A stretch of 40,578 nucleotides of DNA from the NCBI GenBank assembly GCA_024641745.1, contig JAHECL010000010.1, positions 1 to 40,578 of the forward strand. The letters are read 5' to 3'. Of the stretch, positions 1-10,872 are shown in pieces. This DNA comes from Gemmatimonadota bacterium (lineage in GTDB: Bacteria; Gemmatimonadota; Gemmatimonadetes; Gemmatimonadales; GWC2-71-9). A program made the translations under genes and the position numbers. Within the stretch, counting starts at the first letter, position 1, and every line of letters starts with the position of its first letter. Below the pieces are notes generated by a model. The model was given only the letters and a program-made list of their open reading frames with translations. It was not told the origin of the DNA and did not search any database.

Positions 1-2
1 GC

Positions 3-3000
3 GAGGGCGCCGGGGCGGGCCGGCCCCCGCTCATCGAGATCCGGAACCTGCGGATTCGCGACGGCACGCTGACGCTCCGGCTCCCGTGGAACGGCCCCGA
101 AGGTGCCGACGCGAGGGCGCGTGACTCGGCGCTGGCGGCGCAACGCGCCGTGCCGGGTCGGGTGATTGCCGAGGGCCCCGACGGGCTGCAGCTGATTCGT
201 CACGTCGACAGTCTCGCGCTCGGGCTCGACCGGCTCACCATCAGCACGCCGGATCGCGCTCCGCTCTCGATGGTGATCGACACCATCGCCGCGCGTGTGA
301 GCGATCCCGGGGTTCGCCTGATGCAGGCTCGTGGCCGGGCGCGGGTGCACGGCGACAGCCTGATCTTCGAGATCACGCGCGGGGCCCTGCCGCAGTCCCG
401 GTTCCAGGGCGCGGGGGTCGTCACCTTCCCCAAGGGTCCGCTGCTCCTCGACCTCGGTCTGCGCTTCAGCGAGCTCGACCTCGTGGACCTCCGCTGGATT
501 TCCCCCGACTTTCCGGCGCTCCACGGCAGGTCGGTCGTGATCGCCAAGTCGGAGGACGCGGTCCGCGCGACGTATACCCTCCAGGAGCTGCACCTCGAGA
601 ACGACACGACGCGGATCGACGGTGAAATGGAGGTGATCACCGATACCCGGCGGGGGCTCGGCGTGCGCGGCATGCGCCTCACGATCGACCGGCTCGACCT
701 CGAGGCCGTCCGCCCCTATCTCGACACCCTGCCGTTACGGGGGAGCCTCTCCGGCCGGGTGGCCGGCACCGGCTTCCTGTCGGACATCAACCTGACGGCG
801 ATGGACGTGCAGGTCACCGACATCGGCGTCCCGGGCGGCGCGACGAGCAGGTTCGTCGGCACGGGCCGGCTGCTGACCGGAGGGGCCGAGGGGCTGACGT
901 TCCGTGGCTTCGCGCTCGCCTCCTCTGACGTGGACCTTCGGACCGTGGAGTTGATGACGCCCACCGTCACGCTCCAGGGTCGTGCGGCGCTCACCGGCAC
1001 GCTCGAAGGTCCCTGGAAGAACGTGCGGTTTACCGGGACGATGCGGCACCAGGACGCCGAACGCCCGCTGAGCGTGGTCAGGGGCTCGATCCGTCTCGAT
1101 ACCCGGCGACTCCTCACGGCGTTCGAGGGGGAAGTGATCCTCGATTCGCTCTCCTTCGAAGGGATCCGCGCCGGCTACCCCACCTTGCCCAGCCTTGGAT
1201 CCCTCCGCGGCCGGGTGCGGCTGGCGGGGACGCTGGAGCGTCTCCTCCTCGATGCCGATGTGTCTGGAGAAGTCGGTGCCCTCCGCCTGGAGGGTCCCGC
1301 CACCGCCGCGCCACCGCACTGGGGCGGCGACTCCCTGCGGATCGACTTCCAGCGCCTCGACCTGAGGGCGCTGCGCGGGACCGGCCCGGCCTCGGATCTT
1401 ACCGGCAGTGTCCTGGTGCAGGGCTCGATCGACAGCCTGCGGGCGCCCGAGGGATCGATCACCGGGGCGCTCGGGCCGGGACGGATCGACCGATTCCGGA
1501 TGGACACCGCCGTCGGTCGCCTGGCCGTCCATGACAGCCTCCTCGAGGTGGACACGCTCGGCGTCCAGTGGCACGGCGGCATGCTGGATGCGCGCGGCAC
1601 CCTCGGCTGGGTGATGCCGCACGAGGGAAGCCTGGACCTGGTGGTGCAGCTCGACAGCCTCCGCTCCCTCGACTCCGTCCTCGTGTCGGCGCTCGGCCTG
1701 GGGCCGGACTCCGTGGAGGCCGGCCTGACCGGACGGGCACGCCTCGACTTTTCGCTTTCGGGGGCGCTCGACTCGCTCGCCGCGTCCGGCTTCGCCGACG
1801 CGAGCGACGTGGAGTTCCGCGGCAGCCGGATCCACTCGCTCTCCGCCACCTTCGGCTGGCTGGGTGGCGCGCGACCCCAGCTGAGCCTGGAGATGCTCGC
1901 CGACACCCTGGCGTCGGGGCGGCTGGTCCTGACCAACGCACGCGCAGGCGCGCTCGGCTGGGCCGATTCCCTGGCGTGGAACAGTTCGTGGGAAGGGGCG
2001 GATGGTTCGGCCTTCGGGGCGGCGGGGCGATACGCGGCGGATGGCCTCGCCCGAATCGTTGCGTTCGACACCCTCTCCATGGCGCTGAGCGGGCACCTGT
2101 GGCGGCTCCTTGCACCGGCGACGGCCACGACCACCGACTCCGGCACGGTACTCTCCCCGCTCGCGCTCGAGGCGGTGGATGGCTCGGGCGCCGTCAACAT
2201 CTCGGGCACCATCCCGGGCGAGCGGCCGGGCGACCTCCGCCTCGACGTCTACGGCCTGGCGCTGGCGGATGTGTCCGGCCTGTTGCGGGGCGACACCACC
2301 GGGGTGAGCGGCTCGATCGGCGCGAACCTCGAGGTCACCGGCACCGCCCGGGCGCCTGTCATCCAGGGGACGGCCTCGCTGGGGGACGCGGTGTTCGGCG
2401 AATTCCGTTCGCCGTTCATGCAGGGCATCCTGCACTACGAGCAGCAGCGGCTCGAGGGCAATCTTTCCATCTGGAAGACGGGCGAGCGCATCCTCGGCAT
2501 CGAAGTGGCGCTCCCGCTGGACCTCGCGCTGGCCTCCGTGCCGCGGCGCCGGCTCGATGGACCGCTGAACATCCGGGCGGTCGCCGACAGCCTCGACCTC
2601 GGCACCTTCGAGGCGTTCACCACCCACCTCCGGCGGGTGTCGGGCCTCCTGACGGCCGATGTGCGTGTCGGCGGAACGTGGGAAGCGCCGCGACTCGCCG
2701 GGTTCCTCACGGTGCGCGACGGGAAGGCCTCGATCCCCGACCTGGGCGTCCGGTACTCCACCATCACGGGAGACGCCCGATTCATGGGGGACTCCCTGGT
2801 GCTCGACTCGCTGCTGCTCCGCAGCGCGCCGGCCGAGGGGAGGCTCCGGACGACAGGCGTGGTCCGCTTCACGCCCCTCACCGACCCGCGGCTCGACCTC
2901 CGGCTGGTCGCCACCGATTTTCTCGCGAGCGACATCCGGAATTTCCTGACGCTTGACGTCAGCGGACGGATGCGGCTGACGGGGCCGTTCAGCACGCCGA

Positions 3001-4025
3001 CACTGACCGGGGGCATGACGGCGAACAGTGGCGCCCTCTACTTCGCCGACCTTGTGTCCAAGGATGTGGTGGATCTCGACGATCCCGAATTCCGCGACCT
3101 CCTCGACCAGCGGTTCCAGCGGATGCTCCAGCGGGGGTACACGACCCGGAACCGGTTCATCGACTCGCTGCGCGTGGAGAAGCTCACGGTCGCCGTGGGT
3201 GACGCCTTCTGGCTTCGTTCCGGCGAGGCGAACATCCAGCTTGGCGGCGAGGTGCAGGTGGACAAGTTGCGGCGTGAGTACCGGGTGGACGGCCGGATGG
3301 ATGCGCTTCGCGGCAACTACACCCTCGCCATCGGGCCGGTCCGTCGGGACTTCACCGTGGAGCGCGGGCGTGTCCGCTTCCTCGGCACGCCGGACCTCAA
3401 TGCCGACCTCGACATCGAGGCGAAGCACACCGTGCGGCCGCTCGACGGCGGCCAGGACATCCCGGTCGTGGCCAAGATCACCGGCACGCTGCAGGAGCCG
3501 AAACTGGAGCTGACGTCCACCGTCCTGCCCCCGATCTCGGAGACGAACCTGGTATCGTACCTGATGTTCCGGCGCCCGGCCTCCAACCTCCAGGCGGCCG
3601 GTGGCGGGGCGGGGGACCAGCAGCAGGCCCTCGACGTCGCCCTGGCGTATGTCTCGAGCGCCGTGACCAGCGAACTGCAGCGCACGCTCGTGACCGACCT
3701 TCGGGTGCCGGTGGACTACATTGAACTCCGCCCCGGCACCGCTGGTGGCGCCTACGGATCGTCCACCGCCACGCAGCTGGCCGCCGGCTGGCAGATCGGG
3801 CGCAAGTCCTTCCTCACCTTCAGCGCCGGCATCTGCACCACGGGCGGGGCCACGAGCTACAAGAACATCGGGGCCAGCTTCGAGTATCGTTTCGCGCGGG
3901 GCTTCCGGTTCCTCGCCAGCTTCGAGCCCTCCGCCACGTGCACCGCGAGCCAGCAGACCGCGCCGATCAGCACCAACGACCGATACCAGGCCGGCCTCGA
4001 CATCCTCTGGGAGCAGGAGTTCTAG
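3..4025 (+). CDS. TamB-domain (AsmA-like) outer-membrane assembly protein, 5' end missing
   Basis: The reading frame is open from base 3, and the codons before the track's GTG at 150 also read like AsmA/TamB sequence (IEIRNLRIRDGTLTLRL). I therefore treat the gene as cut by the left edge; about 1340 residues are visible. The protein is a long series of short beta-rich repeats of the type ..LSGRV.., ..GSLSLDG.. and ..PVIQGTASL, as in the periplasmic beta-taco of TamB-like lipid-transport proteins. The last third matches the TamB C-terminal (DUF490) domain: ADLDIEAKHTVRP, ETNLVSYLMFRRP, then a strand-rich tail ending in a short aromatic LWEQEF. TamB-family proteins span the periplasm and work with a TamA/BamA-type barrel in outer-membrane protein insertion or phospholipid transport. 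No TamA is visible here; it may lie upstream. The lipid kinase starts 2 bases after the stop, so the two are probably co-transcribed. The 1196-residue opposite-strand ORF is a GC artefact. Confidence 0.85.
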   Translation, partial: EGAGAGRPPLIEIRNLRIRDGTLTLRLPWNGPEGADARARDSALAAQRAVPGRVIAEGPDGLQLIRHVDSLALGLDRLTISTPDRAPLSMVIDTIAARVSDPGVRLMQARGRARVHGDSLIFEITRGALPQSRFQGAGVVTFPKGPLLLDLGLRFSELDLVDLRWISPDFPALHGRSVVIAKSEDAVRATYTLQELHLENDTTRIDGEMEVITDTRRGLGVRGMRLTIDRLDLEAVRPYLDTLPLRGSLSGRVAGTGFLSDINLTAMDVQVTDIGVPGGATSRFVGTGRLLTGGAEGLTFRGFALASSDVDLRTVELMTPTVTLQGRAALTGTLEGPWKNVRFTGTMRHQDAERPLSVVRGSIRLDTRRLLTAFEGEVILDSLSFEGIRAGYPTLPSLGSLRGRVRLAGTLERLLLDADVSGEVGALRLEGPATAAPPHWGGDSLRIDFQRLDLRALRGTGPASDLTGSVLVQGSIDSLRAPEGSITGALGPGRIDRFRMDTAVGRLAVHDSLLEVDTLGVQWHGGMLDARGTLGWVMPHEGSLDLVVQLDSLRSLDSVLVSALGLGPDSVEAGLTGRARLDFSLSGALDSLAASGFADASDVEFRGSRIHSLSATFGWLGGARPQLSLEMLADTLASGRLVLTNARAGALGWADSLAWNSSWEGADGSAFGAAGRYAADGLARIVAFDTLSMALSGHLWRLLAPATATTTDSGTVLSPLALEAVDGSGAVNISGTIPGERPGDLRLDVYGLALADVSGLLRGDTTGVSGSIGANLEVTGTARAPVIQGTASLGDAVFGEFRSPFMQGILHYEQQRLEGNLSIWKTGERILGIEVALPLDLALASVPRRRLDGPLNIRAVADSLDLGTFEAFTTHLRRVSGLLTADVRVGGTWEAPRLAGFLTVRDGKASIPDLGVRYSTITGDARFMGDSLVLDSLLLRSAPAEGRLRTTGVVRFTPLTDPRLDLRLVATDFLASDIRNFLTLDVSGRMRLTGPFSTPTLTGGMTANSGALYFADLVSKDVVDLDDPEFRDLLDQRFQRMLQRGYTTRNRFIDSLRVEKLTVAVGDAFWLRSGEANIQLGGEVQVDKLRREYRVDGRMDALRGNYTLAIGPVRRDFTVERGRVRFLGTPDLNADLDIEAKHTVRPLDGGQDIPVVAKITGTLQEPKLELTSTVLPPISETNLVSYLMFRRPASNLQAAGGGAGDQQQALDVALAYVSSAVTSELQRTLVTDLRVPVDYIELRPGTAGGAYGSSTATQLAAGWQIGRKSFLTFSAGICTTGGATSYKNIGASFEYRFARGFRFLASFEPSATCTASQQTAPISTNDRYQAGLDILWEQEF

Positions 4026-4026
4026 C

Positions 4027-4923
4027 GTGTCACGGGCGCTGGTCATCACGAATCCCGCCGCCGCGCGGACGCGACCGAAGACGGTACGCGAGGTGCGGGA
4101 CGTCCTCCGGCGCGGCGGCTGGCAGGTGGAGGTCGTGGCGACGGGCGGGACCGGCGATGCGCGCCGTCTCGCCGCGGAGGCGGTGGCGGCCGGCATGGAT
4201 GCGGTGGCCGTCTTCGGCGGGGACGGCACCACGATGCAGGCGGCATCGTCGCTGGTCGGCACCGATGTGGCGCTCGGGCTGATTCCCGGCGGGACCGGCA
4301 ACCTGCTCGCCGGCAACCTGCGCATCCCCTTCTCCCCGGTCCGCGCCGCCGAAATCCTGGTGCGGGGCCTCTCGCGCCGGCTCGACCTGGGACGGCTGGA
4401 CGCCTCGGGGGATCACCACTACTTCGCCGTGGCATGCGGGGCGGGGTTCGACGCCCGCATCATGGCCGAGACCTCCAGCGCCCTCAAGCAGCGCTGGGGC
4501 GTCGGCGCCTACATCGCGACCTCGCTCCGGCTGGTCAACGAGTTGCGGAACCAGCGGTACCACATCCGGGTCGATGGGGTCGATTACGACGCCAACGCCG
4601 CCGTCCTGCTGGTCGCCAACTGCGCGGAGGTGCTTCCGCCGATCCTGCGGTTCGGCGACGGGGTGCGTCCCGACGACGGCCTCCTGGACGTGGTGGTGCT
4701 CCGGGCGGACAGCCTGAGTGAAGGGGTGCACGCGATCTGGCATTTCCTCCGGCGCGAGGAGGGGCCCGGCTCCCGGGTCGGCCATGTCCGCGGACGTGAA
4801 ATCGAGGTGACCTGCGAGGTCCCGGTCGAGGTCGAGATGGATGGCGACCTCGGGGGGCACACCCCCTTCGCGGTCTCCGTGGTCCCGGGCGCCATCCGCG
4901 TCCTCGTGCCGGAGTTGCCGTGA
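4027..4923 (+). CDS. YegS/DAGK-family lipid kinase
   Basis: This is a diacylglycerol/lipid kinase-like protein of 298 residues, close to the usual 290-320. It shows the nucleotide-binding GGDGT motif at residues 64-68 and the PGGTGN motif at about 87-92, followed by the C-terminal beta-sandwich region (FDARI, then a VANCAEVLPPILRFG stretch, then DGLLDVVVL). I chose GTG at 4027 because it lies just behind the upstream stop and gives the canonical start SRALVITNPAA; the longer track ORF starts inside the TamB gene. Family members phosphorylate membrane lipids such as diacylglycerol or phosphatidylglycerol, usually at the inner membrane face. The exact substrate cannot be read from sequence. The stop overlaps the next start (GTGA), suggesting translational coupling with the histidine kinase. 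Confidence 0.88.
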   Translation: MSRALVITNPAAARTRPKTVREVRDVLRRGGWQVEVVATGGTGDARRLAAEAVAAGMDAVAVFGGDGTTMQAASSLVGTDVALGLIPGGTGNLLAGNLRIPFSPVRAAEILVRGLSRRLDLGRLDASGDHHYFAVACGAGFDARIMAETSSALKQRWGVGAYIATSLRLVNELRNQRYHIRVDGVDYDANAAVLLVANCAEVLPPILRFGDGVRPDDGLLDVVVLRADSLSEGVHAIWHFLRREEGPGSRVGHVRGREIEVTCEVPVEVEMDGDLGGHTPFAVSVVPGAIRVLVPELP

Positions 4924-7844
4924 ACACCTCCTACCGCGGCGGGGCGCTTCCGGCGGATGTGCTGGCCGTCATCGCGGAGGCGACGGCGGGCCTCCTCGAG
5001 CCCGCCTCGCTGTACGAGGTGCTGCGGACGCAGGTGGCCCGTCTCATGGACTGCGACGCGTTCTATGTGGCGCTCTGGGACCCGGCCGCGGAGCATCTCC
5101 GGTTCGTGGCGCACACCGACCGGGGGCAGCGACTCCCGCCGTCCGAGGCGCCGCTCGGGCAGGGCCCGACCAGCTGGGTCGTGCGTCATCGGCGCGTCCT
5201 GGCCCTCGGCGCCCCCGACGTCGAGGAGGTGCCCCGGGGCCGGCCGTTCGGATCCCCCGATGTCAGCCAGTCGGCGGTGCACGCCCCGATGCTGGTCGGG
5301 GACCGGCTCGTCGGCGTGCTCTCCGCCCAATCCTACCGGCGCGATGCCTACGACGAGCATGCGGTGCGCATGCTGGCCGCGATCGCGGTCCACGCCGCCA
5401 TCGCACTCGACGCCGCTCGCACCGCCGACAGCTCGCGCGCGGCGGCTAGGGCGGCGGAGGCGGCGCTGGAAGGGAGCGAGGCGCTGCGCGCCCTGGCGCA
5501 CGACCTCAGCGCGGTTGGAACGCTCGATGCGAGCATCGAACGGGGCCTGCGGGCGGCGCTCGCCGTCACCCGGGCGACCGGCGCGATGATCGCCGGCCGG
5601 CCCGGTGAACAGCTGCCGGGTCTGGTGGTGCTGGGGGCCGTGGGCCGGGAGGCGGGACTCTACCGGGTGGGTGACGTCCTCGGCGAGCGCGACCCGCAGG
5701 TGTCGGTGGCCCGCGTGGGCGAGGCGATGTCCTCTGCCGACCTCGAGTCGGCGCCGGGAGCGGCCCCGGACCCGCGGCGGCCGCGCCCCCACCGTCCAGG
5801 TGCGATGGTGCCGATGCGATCCGGGTCCGTGCTGACCGGCGTCCTGACCGTCACCGGCCCCGACGACCAGTGGCCCCGGCCGGAGGCCCAGGTGCTGTCG
5901 ATGCTCCAGGCGGTGGCCGACCAGGTCGCGGCCGCCATCAACGGGCTCCGGCTCCGCGGTGAGCTCCTGACGCGGCTCGACCAGATCGACGCCCTGGGCA
6001 GGGTGGCCCACGCCCTGACGGGGGTCGATGATGCGGACCGGACCACCCACTTCCTGGCCGAGGAGGGGATGCGCGTGTTCGGCGCCGAGCGCGGCGCGGT
6101 CTTCCTGCTCGACCGCCATGTACAATCCGCCCCCTGCCTGGCCCGGGTCGAGTTGTCGGCGGAGTACGCGAAGGTCTTCGAACGCCAGTTCTTCGCCCTG
6201 CCGGCGGCGCAGCCTATCCTCGAGGGGCGCCCGGTCTTCGTGGAGCACGCCCGTCGCGATCTCGGCACGCCGATGGCCGCCGCGGTCCAGGCCGAGGGCT
6301 ACGCCTCCGCCGCCTTCCTCCCGCTCATCTTTGCCAATGAAACGATCGGGGTGCTGGCCTTCTTTCACGATCGGCCGCGGGAATATGCCGGCGAGGAACG
6401 GCGCCTGGCGGTGGCGTTCTCGGACCAGGCCGCGCTGGCGATCGGCAAGACCCGGCTGTTCGACCTGGTCAACCGCAGCCGGCGGGAGTGGCAGACCGCG
6501 TTCGACGCCGCCGCCACCGGACTCACGATCCTGGACGCCCAGGGACGGATCGTCCGGGCCAACCGGTTCATCGCGGACCTGGCGGACGTCCCCATCACCG
6601 AGATCGTCGGCCGGACCTTTCGCGAACTGTTCGCCAACGCGGGGGAGGGCAGCGGCGATCCGCTCGCCGTCTCGACCGAAACGCGCTCCGCGGTCACCGA
6701 CCTCATCGAGGCCAGGGACGGCCGGTCGCTGGTCCTGACGGCAACCCCCCTCGCGGAGGGGGGGCATGTCGTCGCGGTGGACGACGTCAGCCAGGTGGTC
6801 CGCCTTGAGCAGCGGTTCCGGGCATTGTTCGAGCGGGTTCCGGTCGCCATCTTCACGCTGGATGGCGCCGGCGGGCTCCGGTCCGTGAATCCCGCGGCCC
6901 GCGCGCTGGCCGGATTCGAGGATGCGGCCTCCCGGCTGGCGGACTTCCTCCTGCCGGCCGAACGCGAATATGTCGAGGGACGGCTGTCGAAGGTGCGGGA
7001 GGGGACGCCGCAGGAATTCCTGATGCACCTCCGGCGCCCCGACGGAACGGTCCGCGAAGCCGAGGTGGTGGCGGTGCCGGCCGCCGGCGAGGGGGTGAGC
7101 GCCTCGCTCGTCCTGGCCATCGCGCGGGACGTGACCGACGAGCAGCGCCTCCGCGAGCAGCTCGGGCATTCCGAGAAGCTGGCGGCGCTGGGCAGGCTGG
7201 TGAGCGGCGTGGCGCACGAGCTCAACAACCCGCTGGCGGGCATCAGTGCGCTGGCGCAGGCGCTCATCCTGGACGAGCCGCTCGACGACGGCAGCCGTCG
7301 GGTGGTGGAGGCGATCCGCAGCGAGGCCACGCGCGCCGCGCAGATCGTGACCGACCTGCTGAGCTTCGCCCGGCAGCGCCCCCTGCGGCGGACGGAATTC
7401 GACTTCGCCGCGCTCGTCCGGGCGATCCTCGAGTCGGGTGGCGACCGGCTGGGACGGTGGGTGGTGGACCTGCCACCCGATCTCCCGGCGGTGCACGCCG
7501 ATGCCGACCAGATCCGGCAGGTGATGCTGAACCTGCTCGGCAACGGGGCGCATGCCATGCGGGAGCCGGGCGCGACCGGTTCGATCCGGGCGTGGGTGGA
7601 CGACGAGACGCTCGTGGTCGAGGTCGCGGATACCGGCGCCGGCATTCCGCCCGAGGTCATGGCACGCATCTTCGAGCCCTTCTTCACCACCAAGCCGGTC
7701 GGTGAGGGGACGGGCCTTGGACTGGCCATCTCGCACGGGATCATCCGTGCGCACGGTGGCGACATTCGCGCCGAGAACCGCCCGGGGGGCGGGGCGCGCC
7801 TCTGGTTTGACCTGCCGCGGTCCCCCGCCCGCGGCACGAGGTGA
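4920..7844 (+). CDS. Multi-GAF, multi-PAS sensor histidine kinase
   Basis: The protein has 974 residues and no obvious membrane segment, so it is probably a cytosolic sensor. In order it has about three GAF-like domains (roughly 15-165, 185-335 and 345-500), two PAS-like domains (about 515-635 and 640-740), a HisKA dimerisation domain with HSEKLAALGRLVSGVAHELNNPL (phospho-accepting His near 766), and an HATPase_c domain. The last shows an N box (VMLNLLGNGAHAM), G1 (VADTGAGIP), an F box (FEPFFTTKP) and G2 (GTGLGLAIS). It starts with GTG overlapping the lipid-kinase stop by four bases and ends four bases before the response regulator, its evident partner. GAF domains often bind cyclic nucleotides, haem or other small ligands; the ligand here is unknown. 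The 1107-residue opposite-strand ORF is a shadow. Confidence 0.9.
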   Translation: MNTSYRGGALPADVLAVIAEATAGLLEPASLYEVLRTQVARLMDCDAFYVALWDPAAEHLRFVAHTDRGQRLPPSEAPLGQGPTSWVVRHRRVLALGAPDVEEVPRGRPFGSPDVSQSAVHAPMLVGDRLVGVLSAQSYRRDAYDEHAVRMLAAIAVHAAIALDAARTADSSRAAARAAEAALEGSEALRALAHDLSAVGTLDASIERGLRAALAVTRATGAMIAGRPGEQLPGLVVLGAVGREAGLYRVGDVLGERDPQVSVARVGEAMSSADLESAPGAAPDPRRPRPHRPGAMVPMRSGSVLTGVLTVTGPDDQWPRPEAQVLSMLQAVADQVAAAINGLRLRGELLTRLDQIDALGRVAHALTGVDDADRTTHFLAEEGMRVFGAERGAVFLLDRHVQSAPCLARVELSAEYAKVFERQFFALPAAQPILEGRPVFVEHARRDLGTPMAAAVQAEGYASAAFLPLIFANETIGVLAFFHDRPREYAGEERRLAVAFSDQAALAIGKTRLFDLVNRSRREWQTAFDAAATGLTILDAQGRIVRANRFIADLADVPITEIVGRTFRELFANAGEGSGDPLAVSTETRSAVTDLIEARDGRSLVLTATPLAEGGHVVAVDDVSQVVRLEQRFRALFERVPVAIFTLDGAGGLRSVNPAARALAGFEDAASRLADFLLPAEREYVEGRLSKVREGTPQEFLMHLRRPDGTVREAEVVAVPAAGEGVSASLVLAIARDVTDEQRLREQLGHSEKLAALGRLVSGVAHELNNPLAGISALAQALILDEPLDDGSRRVVEAIRSEATRAAQIVTDLLSFARQRPLRRTEFDFAALVRAILESGGDRLGRWVVDLPPDLPAVHADADQIRQVMLNLLGNGAHAMREPGATGSIRAWVDDETLVVEVADTGAGIPPEVMARIFEPFFTTKPVGEGTGLGLAISHGIIRAHGGDIRAENRPGGGARLWFDLPRSPARGTR

Positions 7845-7848
7845 CACG

Positions 7849-9195
<1,347 letters not shown>

Positions 9196-9206
9196 ACGAG
9201 GGGCTC

Positions 9207-9386
9207 ATGGCCGACATCCACGAACACGACGCGATGACCTGCCGCGCCTGCGGGCGCGAGGAACGTGCGTCCGAGGGCTATCCCTGCGTCGATTGCGGCA
9301 CCTTCATCTGCCTGATCTGCGCCTTCCGCGGGGTGGATCGCTGCGCCGCCTGCCAGGCGAAGCAGCCCAGGGCGGACCAGGCGTGA
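9207..9386 (+). CDS. Small zinc-ribbon protein with four CxxC motifs (59 residues)
   Basis: This gene is too short for the ORF track. The reading frame encodes 59 residues with eight cysteines in four CxxC pairs: TCRAC, PCVDC, ICLIC and RCAAC. That pattern suggests two treble-clef or rubredoxin-like zinc sites. An AGGGG sequence lies five bases before the ATG, and the stop overlaps the GTG of the next gene (GTGA). This tight packing, together with regular third-position GC, supports a real gene. It sits between the sigma-54 regulator (11 bases upstream) and the NlpC/P60 peptidase. The family is not recognised. A role as a small nucleic-acid- or protein-binding adaptor is only a guess. Confidence 0.75.
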   Translation: MADIHEHDAMTCRACGREERASEGYPCVDCGTFICLICAFRGVDRCAACQAKQPRADQA

Positions 9387-10177
9387 GTGCCGTCATCGCC
9401 CGGTCGGCGGTCGCGCCGCTCTTCCGGGAGGCATCGCTCCGGACGGAACAGGTGTCCCAGCTGGCGCTCGGGGAAACGGCGTCGGTGCTGGCCGCCGAGG
9501 AGAGCTGGCTGCGGGTCCGCACCTTCGCCGACGCCTACGAAGGGTGGCTGCACCGCGGGTATGTGCGTGAGTGCAGCGAGCAGGAAGCAGGCCGCTGGCG
9601 GGCGGAGGCCGACGGCTGGTGCACCGGGGCCGAGGTCGAGACGGCGGCCGGGGTGCGTCACCTGCCGGTGCGCGCCCGTGCCGTGCTCGAGCACGGACGC
9701 ATCCGCCTGCCGGACGGCACGTCGGGCGCGCTGCTGCACGGCCACGTCCTGCCGCGCGAGGAACTGGTCCGGTCGGCGTCGGCCGTTCCGGCCGAGGAAT
9801 GGGCGGCCAGGATCTTTGCCGGGGTGCGGTACGAATGGGGCGGGGTGACCGACCAGGGGATCGACTGCTCCGGGCTGGTGCAGACGACCTTTGCCGCCCG
9901 TGGCATCGCGCTGCCGCGCGATTCCTCGGTGCAGGCGGGGGTGGGGACCGAGATCGCGCTGGACGACGTCGTGCCCGGCGACCTGCTCTTCTTCAGCGAG
10001 AACCGCCGGAGCGTCACCCACGTGGCGCTTGCCGCGCGGGATGGCTGCCTCGTGCACTCGACCGTGTCGTGCGGGGGCGTGCTCACCGAACCGTGGACGC
10101 CGGGACACCGCGCCGCCCACCTGCGGGAGGGTTTCGTCACCGCGCGACGGATCGCCGGGGCCACCGCCGCCGCATGA
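9383..10177 (+). CDS. SH3-domain NlpC/P60 (C40) peptidase, probably cytosolic
   Basis: The protein has 264 residues. The N-terminal 60 or so form a bacterial SH3-like domain (TEQVSQLALGETASVLAAEE, then WLRVRTFADAYEGWLHRGYV), a second SH3-like stretch follows, and residues 138-250 form the NlpC/P60 domain. The catalytic Cys 162 is in DCSGL, the catalytic His 213 in VTHVAL, and the third polar residue is probably His 225. YKFC-type enzymes with this layout cut gamma-D-Glu-diamino-acid bonds in murein peptides. No signal peptide or membrane segment is seen, which fits recycling of murein peptides in the cytosol rather than wall hydrolysis. GTG at 9383 was chosen because it overlaps the zinc-ribbon stop and begins right at the SH3 domain. 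Its own stop overlaps the HAD gene (ATGA). Confidence 0.85.
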   Translation: MSAVIARSAVAPLFREASLRTEQVSQLALGETASVLAAEESWLRVRTFADAYEGWLHRGYVRECSEQEAGRWRAEADGWCTGAEVETAAGVRHLPVRARAVLEHGRIRLPDGTSGALLHGHVLPREELVRSASAVPAEEWAARIFAGVRYEWGGVTDQGIDCSGLVQTTFAARGIALPRDSSVQAGVGTEIALDDVVPGDLLFFSENRRSVTHVALAARDGCLVHSTVSCGGVLTEPWTPGHRAAHLREGFVTARRIAGATAAA

Positions 10178-10872
10178 CCCGTGTCCTGGTCCTCTTCGAC
10201 ATCGACGGCACCCTGCTCCTCACGCCGGGGGCCGGGCGCCGGGCCATCACCAGCGCGATGGCGGACCGGATGATCGACAGCGAGGTCTGGCAGCGCATCC
10301 GGTTCGACGGCAAGACCGACCCGCAGATCGTCCGGGAGATGCTCGCGGCGGCGGGAGATGCCGGCGCCGACGACCCGGAGGCGATCGAGGCGATCCTCAC
10401 GCGGTATGTCGACTTGCTGGAGGCGGAGCTGGCACGCACGGCGGGATCGACCCGGCTGCTCCCTGGTGTGTCGGCGCTCCTCGATCGCCTTGACCAGGAG
10501 GCCGACGTCATCCTCGGCCTCCTGACCGGCAACGTGGTGCGCGGGGCAGGGCTCAAGCTGCGCTCCGGCGGGCTCGACCCGGCCCGGTTCCGCGTCGGTG
10601 CGTACGGCTCCGACTCCCCGCATCGTCCCGACCTTCCCGCCATCGCCGTCGAGCGCGCGGCCCCCTTCTTCGGCCAGGTACCCGCCGGCGACATGGTCGT
10701 CATCATCGGCGATACGCCGGCGGATGTCACCTGCGGCAACGCCATCGGCGCCCGGGCGGTCGCCGTGGCGACCGGGAGCTACGACCTCGCCGCGCTGCGG
10801 GCGGCGGGGGCGCGGCACGCCTTCGAGGATCTCGCCGACACCGACACCGTGCTGGAGGCCCTCCTCGGATGA
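10174..10872 (+). CDS. HAD-superfamily hydrolase (phosphoglycolate phosphatase-like)
   Basis: The 232-residue protein has all the HAD motifs. Motif I is FDIDGTLLLT near residue 9 (nucleophile Asp plus general acid Asp), motif II is LGLLTGN, and motif IV is IIGDTPADVTCGNAIG. An alpha-helical C1 cap lies between motifs I and II, as in Gph-type phosphatases. The substrate is not defined by sequence; phosphoglycolate, other sugar phosphates or nucleotides are possible. The ATG at 10174 overlaps the peptidase stop and its TGA overlaps the CYTH gene start, so the gene is translationally coupled on both sides. The track's longer ORF begins inside the peptidase gene. Confidence 0.85.
   Translation: MTRVLVLFDIDGTLLLTPGAGRRAITSAMADRMIDSEVWQRIRFDGKTDPQIVREMLAAAGDAGADDPEAIEAILTRYVDLLEAELARTAGSTRLLPGVSALLDRLDQEADVILGLLTGNVVRGAGLKLRSGGLDPARFRVGAYGSDSPHRPDLPAIAVERAAPFFGQVPAGDMVVIIGDTPADVTCGNAIGARAVAVATGSYDLAALRAAGARHAFEDLADTDTVLEALLG

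Noticed and set aside
735-4325. 1196-residue ORF antisense to the TamB-domain gene
   Set aside because: It lies wholly opposite well-supported coding sequence. The product is low-complexity and rich in Arg, Gly, Pro and His, as expected from the antisense of a GC-biased gene.
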